A stretch of 64,000 bases of DNA from assembly GCF_029227915.1 (NCBI RefSeq), contig NC_079878.1, positions 5,890,001-5,954,000 of the forward strand. Reading direction: 5' to 3'. This document shows positions 9,984 through 24,800 of the stretch, one piece after another. The DNA is from Hydractinia symbiolongicarpus. Taxonomy: Eukaryota > Cnidaria > Hydrozoa > Anthoathecata > Hydractiniidae. Below the pieces are notes generated by a model that saw only the letters and a program-made list of their open reading frames with translations, was not told the DNA's origin and ran no database searches. The position numbers were made by a program, and so were the translations under genes. The stretch's first letter is position 1, and every line of letters begins with the position of its first letter.

Positions 9984-12342
9984 ATGATGGCTGCTGAGGA
10001 CCGTGTTTTTCAGATGAAGGCTAAAGACCCTTTACTGGACTTAATATTGCAAAAATATATGCGAGCTTCGCGAGACTCAATCAGAGGCCCAGTCGCATTA
10101 AAAGCAGATGTTAAACCTGTGCCCAAACATATTCACGAAAAAAATGCTTTTAAAAACTTGGAACCACTGGAAGAGGAATCGCGTTTGAGATCAACAAATC
10201 TCGATGGACACACTGTTTACAGTTTTAATGTTGGTGGAGAAAGGCGAATATGCTTTAGTGAACTGGTCCAAACAGTACTAAAAGATATACATGTTCATGA
10301 GATTTTTAAGAAAAGGGACAATCTGTTAATATTCACATCAAAATGCTCACAGAAACAAATGGATGAATTAAAATATCACAATGTTTTGCCTTGGACTACT
10401 ACATCGAGCAATTTGATCACCAAAAGTGATGCATTTAGGTTATGTGGAGCATTGCAAGCTCATATGGCTCAAAAAGCTGAAGTAAACATAAGAGGTCCAA
10501 TGTCCTTTGAAGTATACCACGAATGTTTTGGTGGTTGTATTGGTGTGTTTGACCCTGAATTGTACATTGAAGCTAATTCTCTGTGCATTCGATGCACTGA
10601 GTGCAATGGACTCTTCACTCCGAGAAAGTTTGTATCACATAATCATACGTCGTTTGATGAAGTTCACACATGTCACTGGGGATTTGATTCGTCTCGATGG
10701 AGATGTTATATTATGCTTGTTGAACAAAAAGCTAGCAGAGAACTCTTAGCATTTTGGGACAATATAAAACATAAATTTGATTCAACACAACCAAAAATTA
10801 AATACACTAATATTGATCAAAATCAAGATGCAGATTTTGTTGCTTATATTAATTCACCTGATCACAAAAAGGCCATGATTTCACCAATTGAACACTTACG
10901 TAACCAAGAAGCAAGGCTTGAATCTGCATCAAAATACCAAGAAACTGGGCATAAGGAAACTGGATCAGCCTTCCGGCCATGGTCACCGAACCTTAGTAGG
11001 TCATTGGTCTCCAAGAGGGGAGAAAGTTCACATCACCAAAGTAGTCATTTCTTGTTTCCAAGTTCTAAAAATGAAGCAGGAGGCAATAGAATTCACCCAT
11101 TTTCTAACAGTAGTGGACTCTACTCAGGACATTCTGGTTGTTCGTGTTGTCCGACAGCACCAATGTATATGAACTGCCAGCAATGTAAGAATGCCTCGCA
11201 TTCCAGTTCAGCACTTAATATGACATCACGTAAAGGGAATGAAAGGACTTGTGAGGATGTCAAACCTAAACTCGAACCTAACACTTGTTCATGTGACCAA
11301 TGTAAAACTCATGATATTGATAATTTGGAATTATCTTTCGAGAATGTCATCAAAAACTTCACATCAAAAGACATGATATTGACAACAACTACTAGAGATT
11401 TAGCTCATATTCTCTCTCTTGAGTTAAAACGGTTAAATATATCTCAAGATGAAAAAATTCGTGAAATTTCAATAAGTAATCAACGCCTACAAACGGAGTT
11501 GCATTTAGTTAAAATGGAAAGTCAAAAGAAACTAAATGATGCAAGAGAAACTAAGGTCCACATTGAACAAGAATTGGAGACATTACATCGTGACCGACAG
11601 AAGGTGAGTTACAAATGTTTACTGTTCACAAATTATTATGTATATATGTATATACTTTTATTTAATAAATCAACTCTTATCTATTTGAATATTCATTCTT
11701 TTTAGAACATATCAATGTTTAATCAAATGAGATGGGAGTTATCACGAGAAGTTAGTAATCGCAAATCAATGGGAGACCCATCAGAATTAGGAACATTGCA
11801 GAAAGAAAAAGCCTTATTGAAAGCACAGTTACAGCAGAGTTCTATTGAACGTGAAAATTTACAGAAGCAGTTAGATTGGCACATGAGTCAAAGACGGAGT
11901 AGCATGGACAAGTGGACCCCATATCCTACAATGGCTAAACAGTTTTCTGATGATGATGATAATGATGACAGAAGAGAAACACAAAGTGATGTTAAAAGCA
12001 CTCATTCAGCAACATGGCCTTCGGACACACCACAAGACCAAATGAAAAAGTAATCAATTATTAATGAACAGTTTTTTCAAACAGCTGGAACATCAAAATC
12101 CCCTAAAATCTTGATTATCTAAAACTCCTAATTTATCCTAAAAATTTTTATGCTGGATCCTTAATAAAGAAAATGAGATTTTGTTGTAGGATTGTATATT
12201 TACTGTTTAAAAAATATAAATACTTTTTTTCAGGGAGAACGGTCTGCTGAGTCCTGTCAGCAAATCAAGAAAGCTCAATTCTTTAAATACTAGCAGATCA
12301 TCGAAAGACGATGAAAATAGTGACATAGAAGTGGAGGACTAG
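9984..12342 (+). CDS. ski/sno: Ski/Sno family transcriptional co-repressor
   Basis: Exons: 9984-11603 (donor aag|gtgagt), 11706-12049 (acceptor tttttag; donor aa|gtaatc), 12234-12342 (acceptor tttttttcag, stop TAG). The phases join cleanly into 690 residues, close to vertebrate SKI (~730). Residues ~72-160 are the Ski/Sno/Dac DNA-binding-like domain (GGERRICFSELVQTVL, VLPWTTTSSNLITKSDAFRLC). Residues ~173-265 are the SAND-like Smad4-binding domain (FEVYHECFGGCIGVFDPELY, zinc-type CxxCxxC, TCHWGFDSSRWRCYI). A Cys-rich patch lies at ~383-400 and a coiled coil from ~465 to 600. Known family role: nuclear repressor of TGF-beta/BMP signalling through Smads. If intron 2 is retained, translation stops at 12053 after MKK. 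The tail ends in an acidic DIEVED. Confidence 0.92.
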
Positions 12343-15300
12343 ATAAGGTCAGAAGTTTTCATATTTGTGGGGATTTATGAATCATGTGTGCATGGAAGAG
12401 AGGGAGCTGGAGTTGAGTGTACACAAAGGGAAAGGGTCAGGAAAGTTTAAAGATAGCGCACACATACTTTATTGATGGACCTTTTTTTTAACTTTTTTGA
12501 CACTGTATAAATATTTGTGAATTACTTAGTGTTAAAGATGTAAACAATGTGAAAGTTTGACACCCACTTTTCTAAAAACCCCTGTAATGTGCATAAAGCC
12601 TAAACAAACACATTTTGAAAAAAAATAAACCAACCACATCTTGATCAAAAGAAAATTTTATGCTTTAGTGTTTATCTTATTTATGTTTTGTTTTTGTTTT
12701 AGGTACACAGTTTTACCCGGTTGTACGAAGTGGAACATCGTTCTTCCTGTTCCTGTTGATTTTATTGTAACAAACATATATAATACATAGTAGATAAAAT
12801 AAGAACAATTTTATTTTAACCTGACTTAACTGTACAAATTAGAATTAGAATTAGACTTAACCAATTAAACTTTGAAATCTGTAAAAAAGAGACTTCATAT
12901 TTCAGGCTCATATTTCTTTTTTTGGGAACGTCTTCATTATTTTTAGAATGAATAAAAAAATGTAAGGATTAGTTGAGTTTTTCTTTTATTCTACCGAGAT
13001 TTTTTTACCTATTGATCAAAACAGCTGGAGGTTTGCTGTTGCTATCACTGACAAATTCAATCACTTATTTTTTCTTCTTATCAACATGATTAAAATTCTT
13101 TTCAATAGACCTTGTGTTGGGGAGATCTCCCTCTGACTGCTTTCAGTTAATCCATCAAACGACCTTCCCACGAGTTTGTGTAAATCCTCAACGGAGGAGG
13201 GTTAATTAAGTTTTGAACAACCTCAATTAACTAATCACTTTATTTATTTGTAGTCTGCTTTGTGAGACAAACTGCCCAGACATAAAGACTTTTTTAGAAG
13301 GAAATAGCCATATGCTCTCTTTTTTAAATCTTTTCGCAAAGGGATGGAACAAAAGCTTTTTTAATTCTTGTAATTAATTGTTATAATTTTTTTATTGAAT
13401 GTCTTTAAGGAATATTTAACCAGTCTAAATACGTAAAAAGTATCCGATCTTTGTTTATTTCGGAAACGTAATTGGTTGTGATAGAAATGACAGATTACAT
13501 CTAACTTGAATACATGTTCACATCATAGCTATTTTTGTTTTCCTGGTGGGAGGTATTTTTTATAAGAATCATTTATGTCGTGACCATAAACAATAAAATA
13601 TGTGTAGTATAGTATATATAGTATATATATATATATATCAGGTTTTAAGAGAGAAAAATTATATGTACATTATCTGTTATCTTGTTGATATTTTTCTATT
13701 TGAAGAGATATGAGCAGCTCTTATGTAAATGTTGTCTCATATTCAATTCTGTTTTGATTGCCCAGTTATTTTTGTTGTTAAGTGATAACGTGATATAAAA
13801 GCGTCCTGCACTTAGCATAATTTCAAACTCACAAAGGGTGCGACAGTAGCTATAATAATATTCATAAAAGGCTTATTAAATTATGAATTTAATTATTTCG
13901 GTATGATTAGTGTTCACAGGATGCAGTAATTTCACACCTCGTTTATATGCGTTATTGCTATTGTTGTTTCAAACGCAAGTAATTTCGTAAGAAATGTTAT
14001 CATGTCTTTGAAGTCTGACGCTATCACGTAAATTAAAAATCCTTTGGACTAATTGTTTTCTCATTTCAATAGTTTTTAAGGAGTCAGAAGCAAAACTTTT
14101 TTTACCGTGTCGTGGCTTTTATCGATTTTCCTATGTATGCTCTCCTTCGCTGTGTTTGTTTGTTTTATTTGTTTTGTGTTAAAGTAACTCTTGACCTTCT
14201 TTATCCCGCTAAGTTTAGCGTATTAGTTGTTCAGTGATGTTTAGGCCGTTAATATACTATCGTACTGTTTTTTAATTACTCGGATACATTTTAACCACTG
14301 TTTTTTTATCTCTTGAAAGAAAACGCTTTTCTTTTGAACTTTTTGTTCCATTCTTATGGTTTTTTTAAGAATTTAATCTTTATGTGAATATTTTAGGCTA
14401 TATTAAGGTTGGATTCAGGAAAATGATGTAGAAACGATCATGAAGTTGTATAGCATTTCCTTATGCAAAGTCAACTTCGTTCGATAGACCTTTCTTGCTT
14501 TTTGATATCAAAGATGGCGAGCAAAAAGGCCCTGGGAACAAGGTTGATGCACGTATAAATTTATAGATAACATGAAAAGTATAAATACTATCTATATATA
14601 ATTTTGAACGCCCTTTTTAATATAAGGGGAAAACTTCAAATTTTTGTTTGTTTTGTTCACTTTTGCATGCATTGGAATAAAATTTTTGACAATATATAAC
14701 ACATATGAACTATAGACCACCCCCTGTCCCAGTGGCGACGAATCTGATATATTTTAGATATTTTAACGAGAGATAGAAGCAGCTACTTAGCCTGGATTTG
14801 CTGAAAAATCCCCCTACATCGATACTAAATGGTAAATTAATAAGAGATTAAGAAGAAATTTTGTGTCAATAACATTCACCGTCAGCTGGTTAATTAACAA
14901 AAAAAACCACATTTCGATAACCAATTCAATGCGGTTTTTTGCATGATGATTTAAAGAAATTGTTAGACCCAGACTTCTAAAAAATTCGTCACGTACTAAA
15001 ATAACGGTGTAGTGTCTGTGCTCAACTCACTTTTTCATAGTAATAATAATCGAGACAAGAATTGCCTCCTTATAGTTAACTCCCGTTTCTCGGTTCTTTG
15101 AAGGAACGCGAGACGTTGAAACTCGGTTGTTTAGTTTCACAAGAATACAAGGAAGTTTTTATACTATTGTAAGAATCTGACATTTATGTACGTATGATAA
15201 TAAAACCAAGTTTTTTTTATTATTATGTACATTAGAAGGCTTTCTTTTTTATTGTACTATAAGACGTTTCACATTCAGCCATTCTCATGTTTCTATTAAA

Positions 15301-17699
15301 TTGTTAACAAAGAAAGAAAATTTGATCAATGAGTACCGATTTGTTATATATCGGCTTCGGTCAAGATTTTTTGTGATTTAAAAAAAGTATTTGAATAATG
15401 TATACGTTTATAATAGAAAATGAAATAATTTATAATAAACTGTCTTCCTCTGCGACATCAATATTGCTAAATATTTCACGTTTTTCATTTAAAATGGAGG
15501 CAACGCACGTAAATATATGCAAAATTGTTGCATAATGGCGCTGGTTGTAACTATGGCAACTAATTAGCGTCCATCTGCTCATTCATTATGTAAATTGAGG
15601 CTCTGCATAGTTAACTTATATTGTTTTGAAGTGTAATTACCGCCACAGCACCTCGTTAATAATAAATCACCACAAGATCTGAAGAGAGGGTAAACACCAT
15701 ATAAGGAGACGCCGAATTTACAAGACACGTATATTTGCATACTACACAGTGGACAGTATTAAAATAAGTCATGCGAAACGTTATGTAAAATATGCACAAA
15801 AATATGACATGGGGAAGTCAAAGTAATTACGGCTGAAATTCCTCATGTCATGTTGTAAATTCTGATTTATGAAGTTGCGTTATTCTTTATCTACCACCTT
15901 CAATACACTTTTATACACTGTTTTTCAGAAGAATTTTATCAGAATAAGGAGGCGGAACTTGTAGTTATATTTAGTTCGCACTGTAAAAAAAAAAAAAAAA
16001 TGCCCAAGAACAAAATAATAAAAATTCCAGGCTGAATATATGCAAAAAAGAACCTTTTTTAAGGCCATCAAAGCGAAATTTTAACTTAGTAATCCAACCT
16101 TTTCAGGAGAAAAAAGAACACGGGGAAGAGGTTGACTTTCAATTAGCAACTTTCCATTGAATCAACTAAAGCGGTCGTTTAATTATACATGCAAATTCAA
16201 TGCTTTGACAGTTATAGAACTACTTTTTTCTCCGTAAGCGGAATAAATCCGCAAGAACTAATCCTCTTTGAGTATTTTGTTGTGGGCATCTTAGCGAACT
16301 CGCCTATAGTTACTTTGCGCAAGCTTAATTCCAACGAACAACAAGGTTTTAGAATAGTGGTACTATTTTTGTTTAACTTGAAAAATGTGAAAAAAATCTA
16401 GCCAGTAGTCACTCGAGTGAGCACTGCATAGATAAAAAAAATGTTTAAAAAATAACACGAAATGTACAAAATAAATTTTCTAAAGACCTCCTTTGTTGTT
16501 CCTTTTGTCTCAATTTGTATATATTTAAAGGGCGCAGAAATAATAACATTGCACAAAATAAATAAGCTAATGAAACGTTTAGTTGTTTTCATTCACAATA
16601 ATTTCTTTCCAAATTTATATTTGTTCTTTTCTTATACATAAACTCAGGCTGTATACAAAAGCAGACGAAAATATAAACTGTGAAATTTATATTCGTGAAA
16701 AATCATTTTGAGACGAAACTTCGAGGTTTATCTCATAGAGCTCTGGGAACAAAAATGCCCTATATTATAGTGTCTTACGCGCCTGCGTGGGATATACCCG
16801 TCGACAGACACAATCAAGTCCACCCTTAATATGCACGATAGACAACATGAACGTAGAGTTATAGCAGTATTCTCATTTTATGATGTTTATAAAATAAAAT
16901 TTTCACAAATTCTACAAGGTACGACTTCTTTATACAAACACAAATGTATAACATGTTAAAATCGCCTCATAACTGCAAACAAAATGATGACGAAAATGGC
17001 GGGATTTGTAAGGTGCAATTAGTGGCATTGTGAAGGAAGTAGAAATATTAACAAGTCAATATTTGCGTGCTTTGAATGCCACTTTGCTCGACGAGTCAGA
17101 GTCGCGAACTGAGACGTTTAAAATTGACAGAAAACGATTAACGAGAACACTTAAAATGTTGAAAATAATTACGGATGCTGTTTTTCCTGTTTGGATGACA
17201 AAGTAAACATAAATAAATTTGTGTTGCGAAACACGCTTTTCTGTTTTCTGAAAATTTCAGAAAGATAATAAAAATTTCTAGATTTCCGATCTTAGCCCCC
17301 ATATCGAAAAGTTTTCCTCTTTCAAACGCGTAGCTTGAAATAAAAAAAAAAGTGATTCATGTAAAGCTTTTAGCAAATAAATAAATAACACTCTAATAAA
17401 ATTCTAACATGTTTTCTCATTTGTTTCAACTGTTAGTAGCCAAACCTTTTTCTGCATGAACAAGTGAGGCTAAATATTACGTCAACATAGTGAACGAGAC
17501 ACAGAACTTCGTGTAAACACATCACAAAACATCGGGAAATAACAAGTGAATATCTCACAGTTTGCTCGGACTGAGGTTAAACTCTTTTACGAACGAGTTT
17601 AAGTCACTTTCAAGCCAAGACGCTTTATTCCTAAAACAAAAGAAATAAAACCGTTGTGAAAAATAGACGATGACAAAAGCATACATTAAAATAAAGATA
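12343..17699. other. Long intergenic region between the convergent Ski/Sno and mitofusin genes
   Basis: It begins with the Ski/Sno 3' UTR (candidate AATAAA near 12623) and a possible 3'-UTR intron acceptor (tttttag at about 12702). Otherwise AT-rich: a TA microsatellite at 13608-13638, a short hairpin at 14899-14942 (aaaaaaccacat/atgcggtttttt), and a CCCTGGGAACAAGGTTG repeat end at 14530-14546. I see no coding exon. Confidence 0.5.
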
Positions 17700-18590
17700 C
17701 AAGCTTTTGAGAGTCACAAAATCGCGAAATCAAGGGAAATAATTTTCGCCGATAGCCCCCTTTTAAATTTTTCGCGAAAATTAAGTTTTGCGAATGATCA
17801 TTTCAATGATTTTTCGCGAGAAGTAACTGCTGCGGTAAGTGGACATGCGCATTGAAATTTTTTCTCGACGCCACGTTTGTGATTTAGCAGTTTTGGAAGT
17901 TAGATTGAGTTATCATTCAAAGCAAGCCTCGCGATCAAGTAAGAAATTCCACGAAAGCAATCACACTTAGAAACAGTTTCCAACAACTTTGGGGCATTAC
18001 TGTAAAGAACGAATCAGCCTTAATTCCATTTACGCCTGGAAAGGTATTTTTTTATAAGAAGTTAGAAAAAGAAGTCTAAATAACGGACTTTAAAAATGTG
18101 AAAAAGGTTGTTGGTTAAAATAAACATGACTCGGTCGATTGAACCAATTTCTATTATAGCGTCCATGGATGCAACTTCCAGCGTTATTTAAAAGTCAGCG
18201 ATGCTCAATTTCATAGCGCAGCATTTTCGGAATTTCGATTGGCCGGTAAAAGCGTTGTCAGTCTGCAGCTGCTTCGGACGATAACTCAACTTAACTTTCA
18301 AAACTGCTAAATGACAAATGTTTCGTCGAGAAAAAATTCAATACGCATGTGCAGATCCTAAACTCTAGAAACGTATTATAAAGTTCCCTTAAAACGACAC
18401 GAAATAAAAAGGACTACCTTGATGGAATAAACTTTCGCGAGGATTTAACTTCGCGATTTCGAGAATCGCGAAGTTTTTACATTTTTTAGATTTTATGAGA
18501 ATTTGATTTCGGAAAAAAAGATAATGTCAATTCGCAAGAATTTATCTTTTTGCGAATGGTCAAATACTCTTCCACAATGCGCATAAGATT
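17690..18590. repeat. Large imperfect foldback
   Basis: 17847-17914 (tgcgcattgaaattttttct, cgacgccacgtttgtgattt, agcagttttggaagttagat) is mirrored at 18280-18353 (gataactcaacttaactttc, aaaactgctaaatgacaaat, cgtcgagaaaaaattcaata). Outside these ~70-bp arms both flanks carry related TTCGCGA/TTGCGAATGRTCA segments (17760-17825 and 18440-18590), so the inverted structure probably spans ~900 bp. Confidence 0.65.
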
Positions 18591-18829
18591 TTCATTTTAG
18601 CACAAGTTTAGGATTACCAATCAAAGAGTTAGAGGGTATTTCGTACCTCATCAAGATCAAAGTCTAAGTCCAGATTAATCGAAGAAACGTTTTCTCTGTT
18701 ATTAACGTGGTAAAGATTCTTAAGATCTATGTAGAAGAAGGAGTACCACTGTTTTGCACAATGCACTTGTTTTAGTGGCGAAAACGGTCAATGTGACTGA
18801 TTCTAGTCCCTAGAATTGCTAATACACAC

Positions 18830-21800
18830 CTATATAACTTGGCCTTTGCCTCGATATCCTCAAGCCTCTTTATTTCTTCATCAAGTTCTTCTATTCGAGT
18901 TTTTAGTTTTTCCTGAGCTGTGTCCACCTGAGATGCAAGTTGAGCGAAAGTAGTTGATAATTCCCTAAGATGATATTATATCAAATTGCAAAAAATTAAA
19001 AAAAATAAAAAAATAAATAAAACATATAGCTTCTGGATTTTAAAACAAAATATGGTGACAGGTACTCATTTCTTTTCACAAAAATACATACAATATTCCA
19101 TTACTTTCACTGAGCAGGAATAATAAAATCTAAAACAGGGCTGATTCCACGCTCCTTTCTGAGCACGCGCATTGGTAAATTAGCAATCGTGGAATCACTC
19201 CTTAAATTTCTGTTGCATGCAATTGAGAGAGATGTCCACAAGGTAAATTACTTGTGTTATGCAAGAATTACGATTAAAAACCTTTATCCTGTAGGGTAAT
19301 TTAGAAGCAGATTGAAAGAGGGTAAATTTAATGGGGAATAAAAAAGAAAAACATTAAAAAGTAGTTTGGACGCAGGTAACTAAAATTTTAATTACTCTAA
19401 CATATTCTACTCTCACATATTCCAGCCTCACATATTTTAGCTTGCATTACTAATATGGTATAGTTCAATCATGGCTAAACAAGATGTTATAATAATTGGG
19501 TGCAGGATAATTTCATAGTGATTTTTATAGATAACATCATAATGAAATTCTATAGGTGGTATATTGATGACAAGAGAGTGATGAAAAGACAATTGGTGAA
19601 AAGGGATTTATCTAGTGATTTGACTTGTGAAAGTGGTTAGATGACACACCAAATTAGTACTGGAATTATTTGTCTGTTTACTTACTGTTGAATTTGATGG
19701 CTGCATCCTTTACTTGTGAAACTCACAATCAACTGCAGCCTCTCACTTGCATATTCCACAAACTAGAAAAAAAATGCAAGGAAAGGTATACGACAAATTG
19801 TTTATTTTGTGAGATAGTAGCCATTGTCTAAATTTGGTAGTTAACATCAATGAATCAAAATGTTCTAAATGCACAACAGTTATTTATCCTACTGTACTGT
19901 GACTTGCAAATTGTAGTCTCTTCATATCAACAATATTATAACAACGAAAGCAAACCCTAGTCTTCTCAGTACAATATAATAAAGAAGCAAATGAGAGAAA
20001 ATAAGTCTCAATAAACTAGCAGTCTATGCGCTTTCTCGCATAGACTTGATTAATCAGAAAAAAGTTATAGTTCCTCGTTTTTCTTGCCTCGATCAACCTG
20101 GAAATTCTATTGCTCTCTCTGACCTGATTTTTAAATACTTTTTCTTTCGCAGCATTAGTCCACATTGCACGTTCATACAAATATACGAGTGAATACGCTG
20201 AAACACCACCGAGTACCAACTTCCAACCCACTGTTTTCCACACCTAAACATCAATTAAACCGAAAGTTATTTAAAAACATCTACCTGGACTTTAATACAT
20301 AAAAATTTTTCTCAGAAAAAGTAATCTCCAGTTGTGAAGGTAAAGAAGTTTTCAAAATGTAGTTTACATCAGTCTTTGATATTATCAAGTAAATGCTCAA
20401 TATATTAGCTACAAATAAATGTGTTAAACAGACCTTTTTAAATGAACTGTGTTTTATAGCAGGACGAGCAGAGAAAATACAAAAATCCGTGTACGAATTA
20501 CAATTTAGTTGTGTATGGCTTGTAAAATTAAGTCTAAGTCGACGACATTATTAAATCTGCTTTGTTTTTTGACGTCCAAAAATTGCGTATTATGATCAAA
20601 AATTCAAGTGATCAAAGAAAAGGGTTAGAGGTAATGAAAGTTTATGTTATCACAAGGTCACGGTTCAGTGATGTTCTATTGTGTTCTATTGTGCTAAAGC
20701 ACTTACTAAACTTGCTGCCACCACTATTCCCATTGCAGTGGTTGATCCTAGACTGCTCAATCCTTGGATTACAGCTACTGTTAGTTCATCCTCGTCACGT
20801 CTTGACAATGGTTCAATCATGTCGTCATCTTCTCTTGATATCAACTGTCTAAATAATAAAAAAGTGAAAAAATACACACATGGCAAACTCGTCCACTGTC
20901 AAAAACATTGCTGTGACAATTCCGTAAAAAGAAATTTATTTAAATCAGATGGTCATTTTATTCCGCAAGCCTCGATGTCTCTAAAAAGTATCATAAAGTA
21001 GAACATGAATTATTTTACTATGAATTACGCAATACTACTAATTTTACTATGAATTACGCAATATTACTAAATTTTACTATGAATTACGCTAAATTTTACT
21101 AAGATTTAATTCAAAAAAATGTTATTAGATATATTTATAGAGTCCGTGTTATGATGGAAATATCATTTTACGTTCGTCTGCTTAGTATTATGGTCTTTAT
21201 AGTACAGTTTTTAATAACGCCGGAATATTTTTAAGTGTTTCTTTCTCCTGCACCCCCTGTTAAGAAGATTACCATTATTTCTTCAATTAAACGCTGCCCT
21301 CTAATAAAACGAAAGAAAAACCTAAATATGGTTTTTAGAGAAATCAAAAAGACTAGAGAAACTTTTTATTATCTTCTATCCATAAATATTAAAATAAACA
21401 AAACAATTCCATGTGTTGTATGCTTGCTTCTTAACGTTGTGATTTGCTTTTACGTTTATTTCTTAAAAAAAATGTTTCAATCTAAAAATGGGCCGCATCT
21501 ACCTTTTTTTGAAGTGATGAGATTCTTCTTCAGAAGGAACAGGTGCGAGTGGCTTCGATGGTGATTCATGTTGTGGAAAATAGATTGTGCTGCGCCTTAC
21601 CTGTGTGGAAAAATTAATACACAATTGCTCAAATATTCAAAATGTACGTTTGCTCACATATTCAAAATTTTCGAGACCCGTTCGGTCACCAAGTTTGCTT
21701 TTGGCATAACCCCCTTTCCACACCGTTTGTATTTTTGTATGCACTTAAAGAGAAACAAACGGATAAAATGATGTTGGAATTATTTTATAGAGTTTAAAAA

Positions 21801-24800
21801 GTTGATTAACAAGGCTTTTAATTTTTAAAAAAAAGCTCTTTACGTTCTCAAGATATTCACATTTAAAGATGTCATATTTAAGTAATAGCAAATTTTGAAA
21901 TTTTCTGCCATGAGTTATTTTAAACCTGATATACATTCAAACTTTATCAATGCATAGCTATTACAAAAATGAATTGATTAACAAAAAACGTTTTGCCAAA
22001 ATGACGCTCGTATCTAGTGATCATTTTAACCAACTGGTATCACACAGCTATAGGTAATCAATCAAAAACCTCACAATTTGCACCCCTGCCCTCTCCTGCT
22101 GTTATTTTCTTTATTATCACATCCCCTCTTTCCTTTCTGAGGACAAACACAATCTGAAACAGTTTAACAAACATGGACATAATCTGGCTTTATATTATAA
22201 AAAGTAATATTATTTCTTTAACTTCTGAGAAATATTAATATTCATTGAGCGTGACCTATTGTAAATAAAACTATCAAATTGATGCGGTGAGACCAAGAAA
22301 AAACGCCAATAACATTTTAGCATGTACTGTTTCACAAATTAGCACTTATGTTTTATCACCAGCTCCAACTTATCAGGGTTATTTCAATTTAACAGAAAAA
22401 GTCCCTCTGTTACTTACCGGTGCTCCAAGTAATAATGCTAACCGTGGATTTCTTGGGGTGATAAATTTATTCACTAAATTTGTCCATCCCAAAGAGAACT
22501 TAAAAGTGACGTCTTCTTGAAAGTCTGAACACAAGTTGGGAACATCTAACTCATAGCTTACTGCGAAATTTGTCCTAAAAACAATATTAAACAAATTCTA
22601 AAGCAATAACAAGATTCATTACTTTTGCATAAAAAGTTAAGACAGCTATAAAGCTAGATTCCAATGTTATATATTAAGTAGGAAAGAAGAAAATTACTGA
22701 GTCTTTGTTGATTTCTGTTTACCTTGGAGTGAGTGGCAAACTTGAGCTGCATGCACTGGCGGGAATAAGGGCAAACACTTGATCTAAAATCAACAAACAT
22801 AAAAGACATGAGAAAAAATCTTAAGAATCATGCAATGGCAGAACATTTAATGCCTAAACAACTTTCTAATGACCTCTGCGACAACAAACCTTGCATCTCC
22901 GCTTTGTACTCTTCAATAGACTCTATCAAAGGTGCTGAGCATCTCGCTTTCAGATTTTTACCAAGTCCCTTTTCTATATGGACATGCAATTCCTGAAATA
23001 TACAAGTTTGTTTCTAAATCAAACACCACAAAACAGTAACTTGTGCATCAACAATGTTGTCAAAACAAATGAACTTTTGGTCGTTGGACATGCATTAAAA
23101 TCTACAAAATAAAAATCGTTGCAGCAGATGATGCAACTCTAAAGTGTCAGCTGACCAACAGTCGCATTCATATTTCATTTGGAAGAAATGTATTAGATTG
23201 TTGCATACTTACATTTTTATAGTTACGTAAATATCCTGCATGCGGATGGAACGGATAATCAAAATCACCAACAAGGTGCCCAAGTCGAAGAATTTCTTCT
23301 GACATTGCTTTTGTAACCTAAACAACAACAGCTTTTGACTTACAAAACAAATAAACAGTAAACAAAGGTTCCCACAAAAATACACAAGTAGTGAAAATAA
23401 ATAGCACACCTGTATCTCCACTTCTTCAGTAATATTTAAAATTTTTGATTTTTGATTTTCTGTTACTTGTTTCAATTTCGAGGTCATAAAATCTAATGTT
23501 TCTTGCTGGTCTTCTCTTTCTGCTTTACACCACTGTCTAAAACAAAAAATTCAAGTCAGTTATTATAATTCCATATCTTATCTATGAGTTATTAACTTTT
23601 CACATATTAAGTAAAATAGTGGCTTAAGGTCTCAATGGAATTTTATTCCTTCACCAATCCTAAATGTAAATACCATTCCAAAATGATCTAGCTTTATATT
23701 CTAAGATATTAAGAAATTTGAAACAACTCAAGTTCTTTAAATGGCTACTGAGGATGTTGAATGTCTTTGTGACTTATTTCACTGTATGCTTTTATTTCCT
23801 TTGTTTAACTACTGCCTCTTTTTACTTTGTTTAAAACATTTGTTACGACAGTTTTTAACTAGTTGTTACAGCCTGTGGAAGTATCCACTTACAGAAACAA
23901 AAAATGTATTCTTCTTGTTATAAAAAAGTTTGTTAATTTAATTAAATATACTGTAAATAAAACGTTTTACAAGAAAGAGGAAACAACAATAGCAATGTTA
24001 TTTGCTGTGAATTTACCCGTAAACTAATTTTTTATGGTATAAGACTTGCCATGATATACTTAAATTGACGTACAATAAATTTTTCTACTGATCCTTCTTG
24101 CCTCATTTTATCACATTAGTTTTGGCTATTTAAAAAATATAAAGTTTTATAAAATACAGAATATACAGTTTTGGGAAATGTTCCACAGATGCCGTTGTGG
24201 AAAATTGTACAATATAAAATTTGCCCACAGAAAGACACACAGATAACAGACATATGGAATAACATTTTGGCATATAACATAAATACAATCTATGTGATAA
24301 TAACTGATAAGAAAATACCTTTGAGAGGAAGCTCTGGCTAAAATTTGCTCCATTATTTGCGCCATCTCTTTGGAAATAGCCACACCAGTTGCAGCATGTC
24401 CATGAAATTTTGTTGTTATTGCAGATTTTGAAATACATTCTTTAAACTTGAGTTCGAAATCTTCAAATTCCTGTCTCCTTGCAATTTTACCCATGCGATA
24501 TTCTAAAGAGATTTTTTTATAGCTTTTCTTATAAACAGGCATGTTAGAAGTAGTACAGCAATGTAGAAAAAGTTCTGAAATATCAGTTTAACATTTTGTC
24601 TTACTACCTGGACAACTCTAAACAAACCAATAACAAATTAAAACCCTATAGCAATACTCGGAAAAATATTTTTCAAAAATGGAAACTTAAGATTCTGATA
24701 CTGATTTTATTAAAATAAGTACAAAGGTGCATATAATATTTCTTACTTACTCATTCAAGCAGACAGTGTTGTTTTAAGTAAACATTTAATTAAGGAGCAA

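Noticed and set aside
20562-21001. Plus-strand frames
   Set aside because: Antisense to mitofusin exon 15 and its flanking introns.
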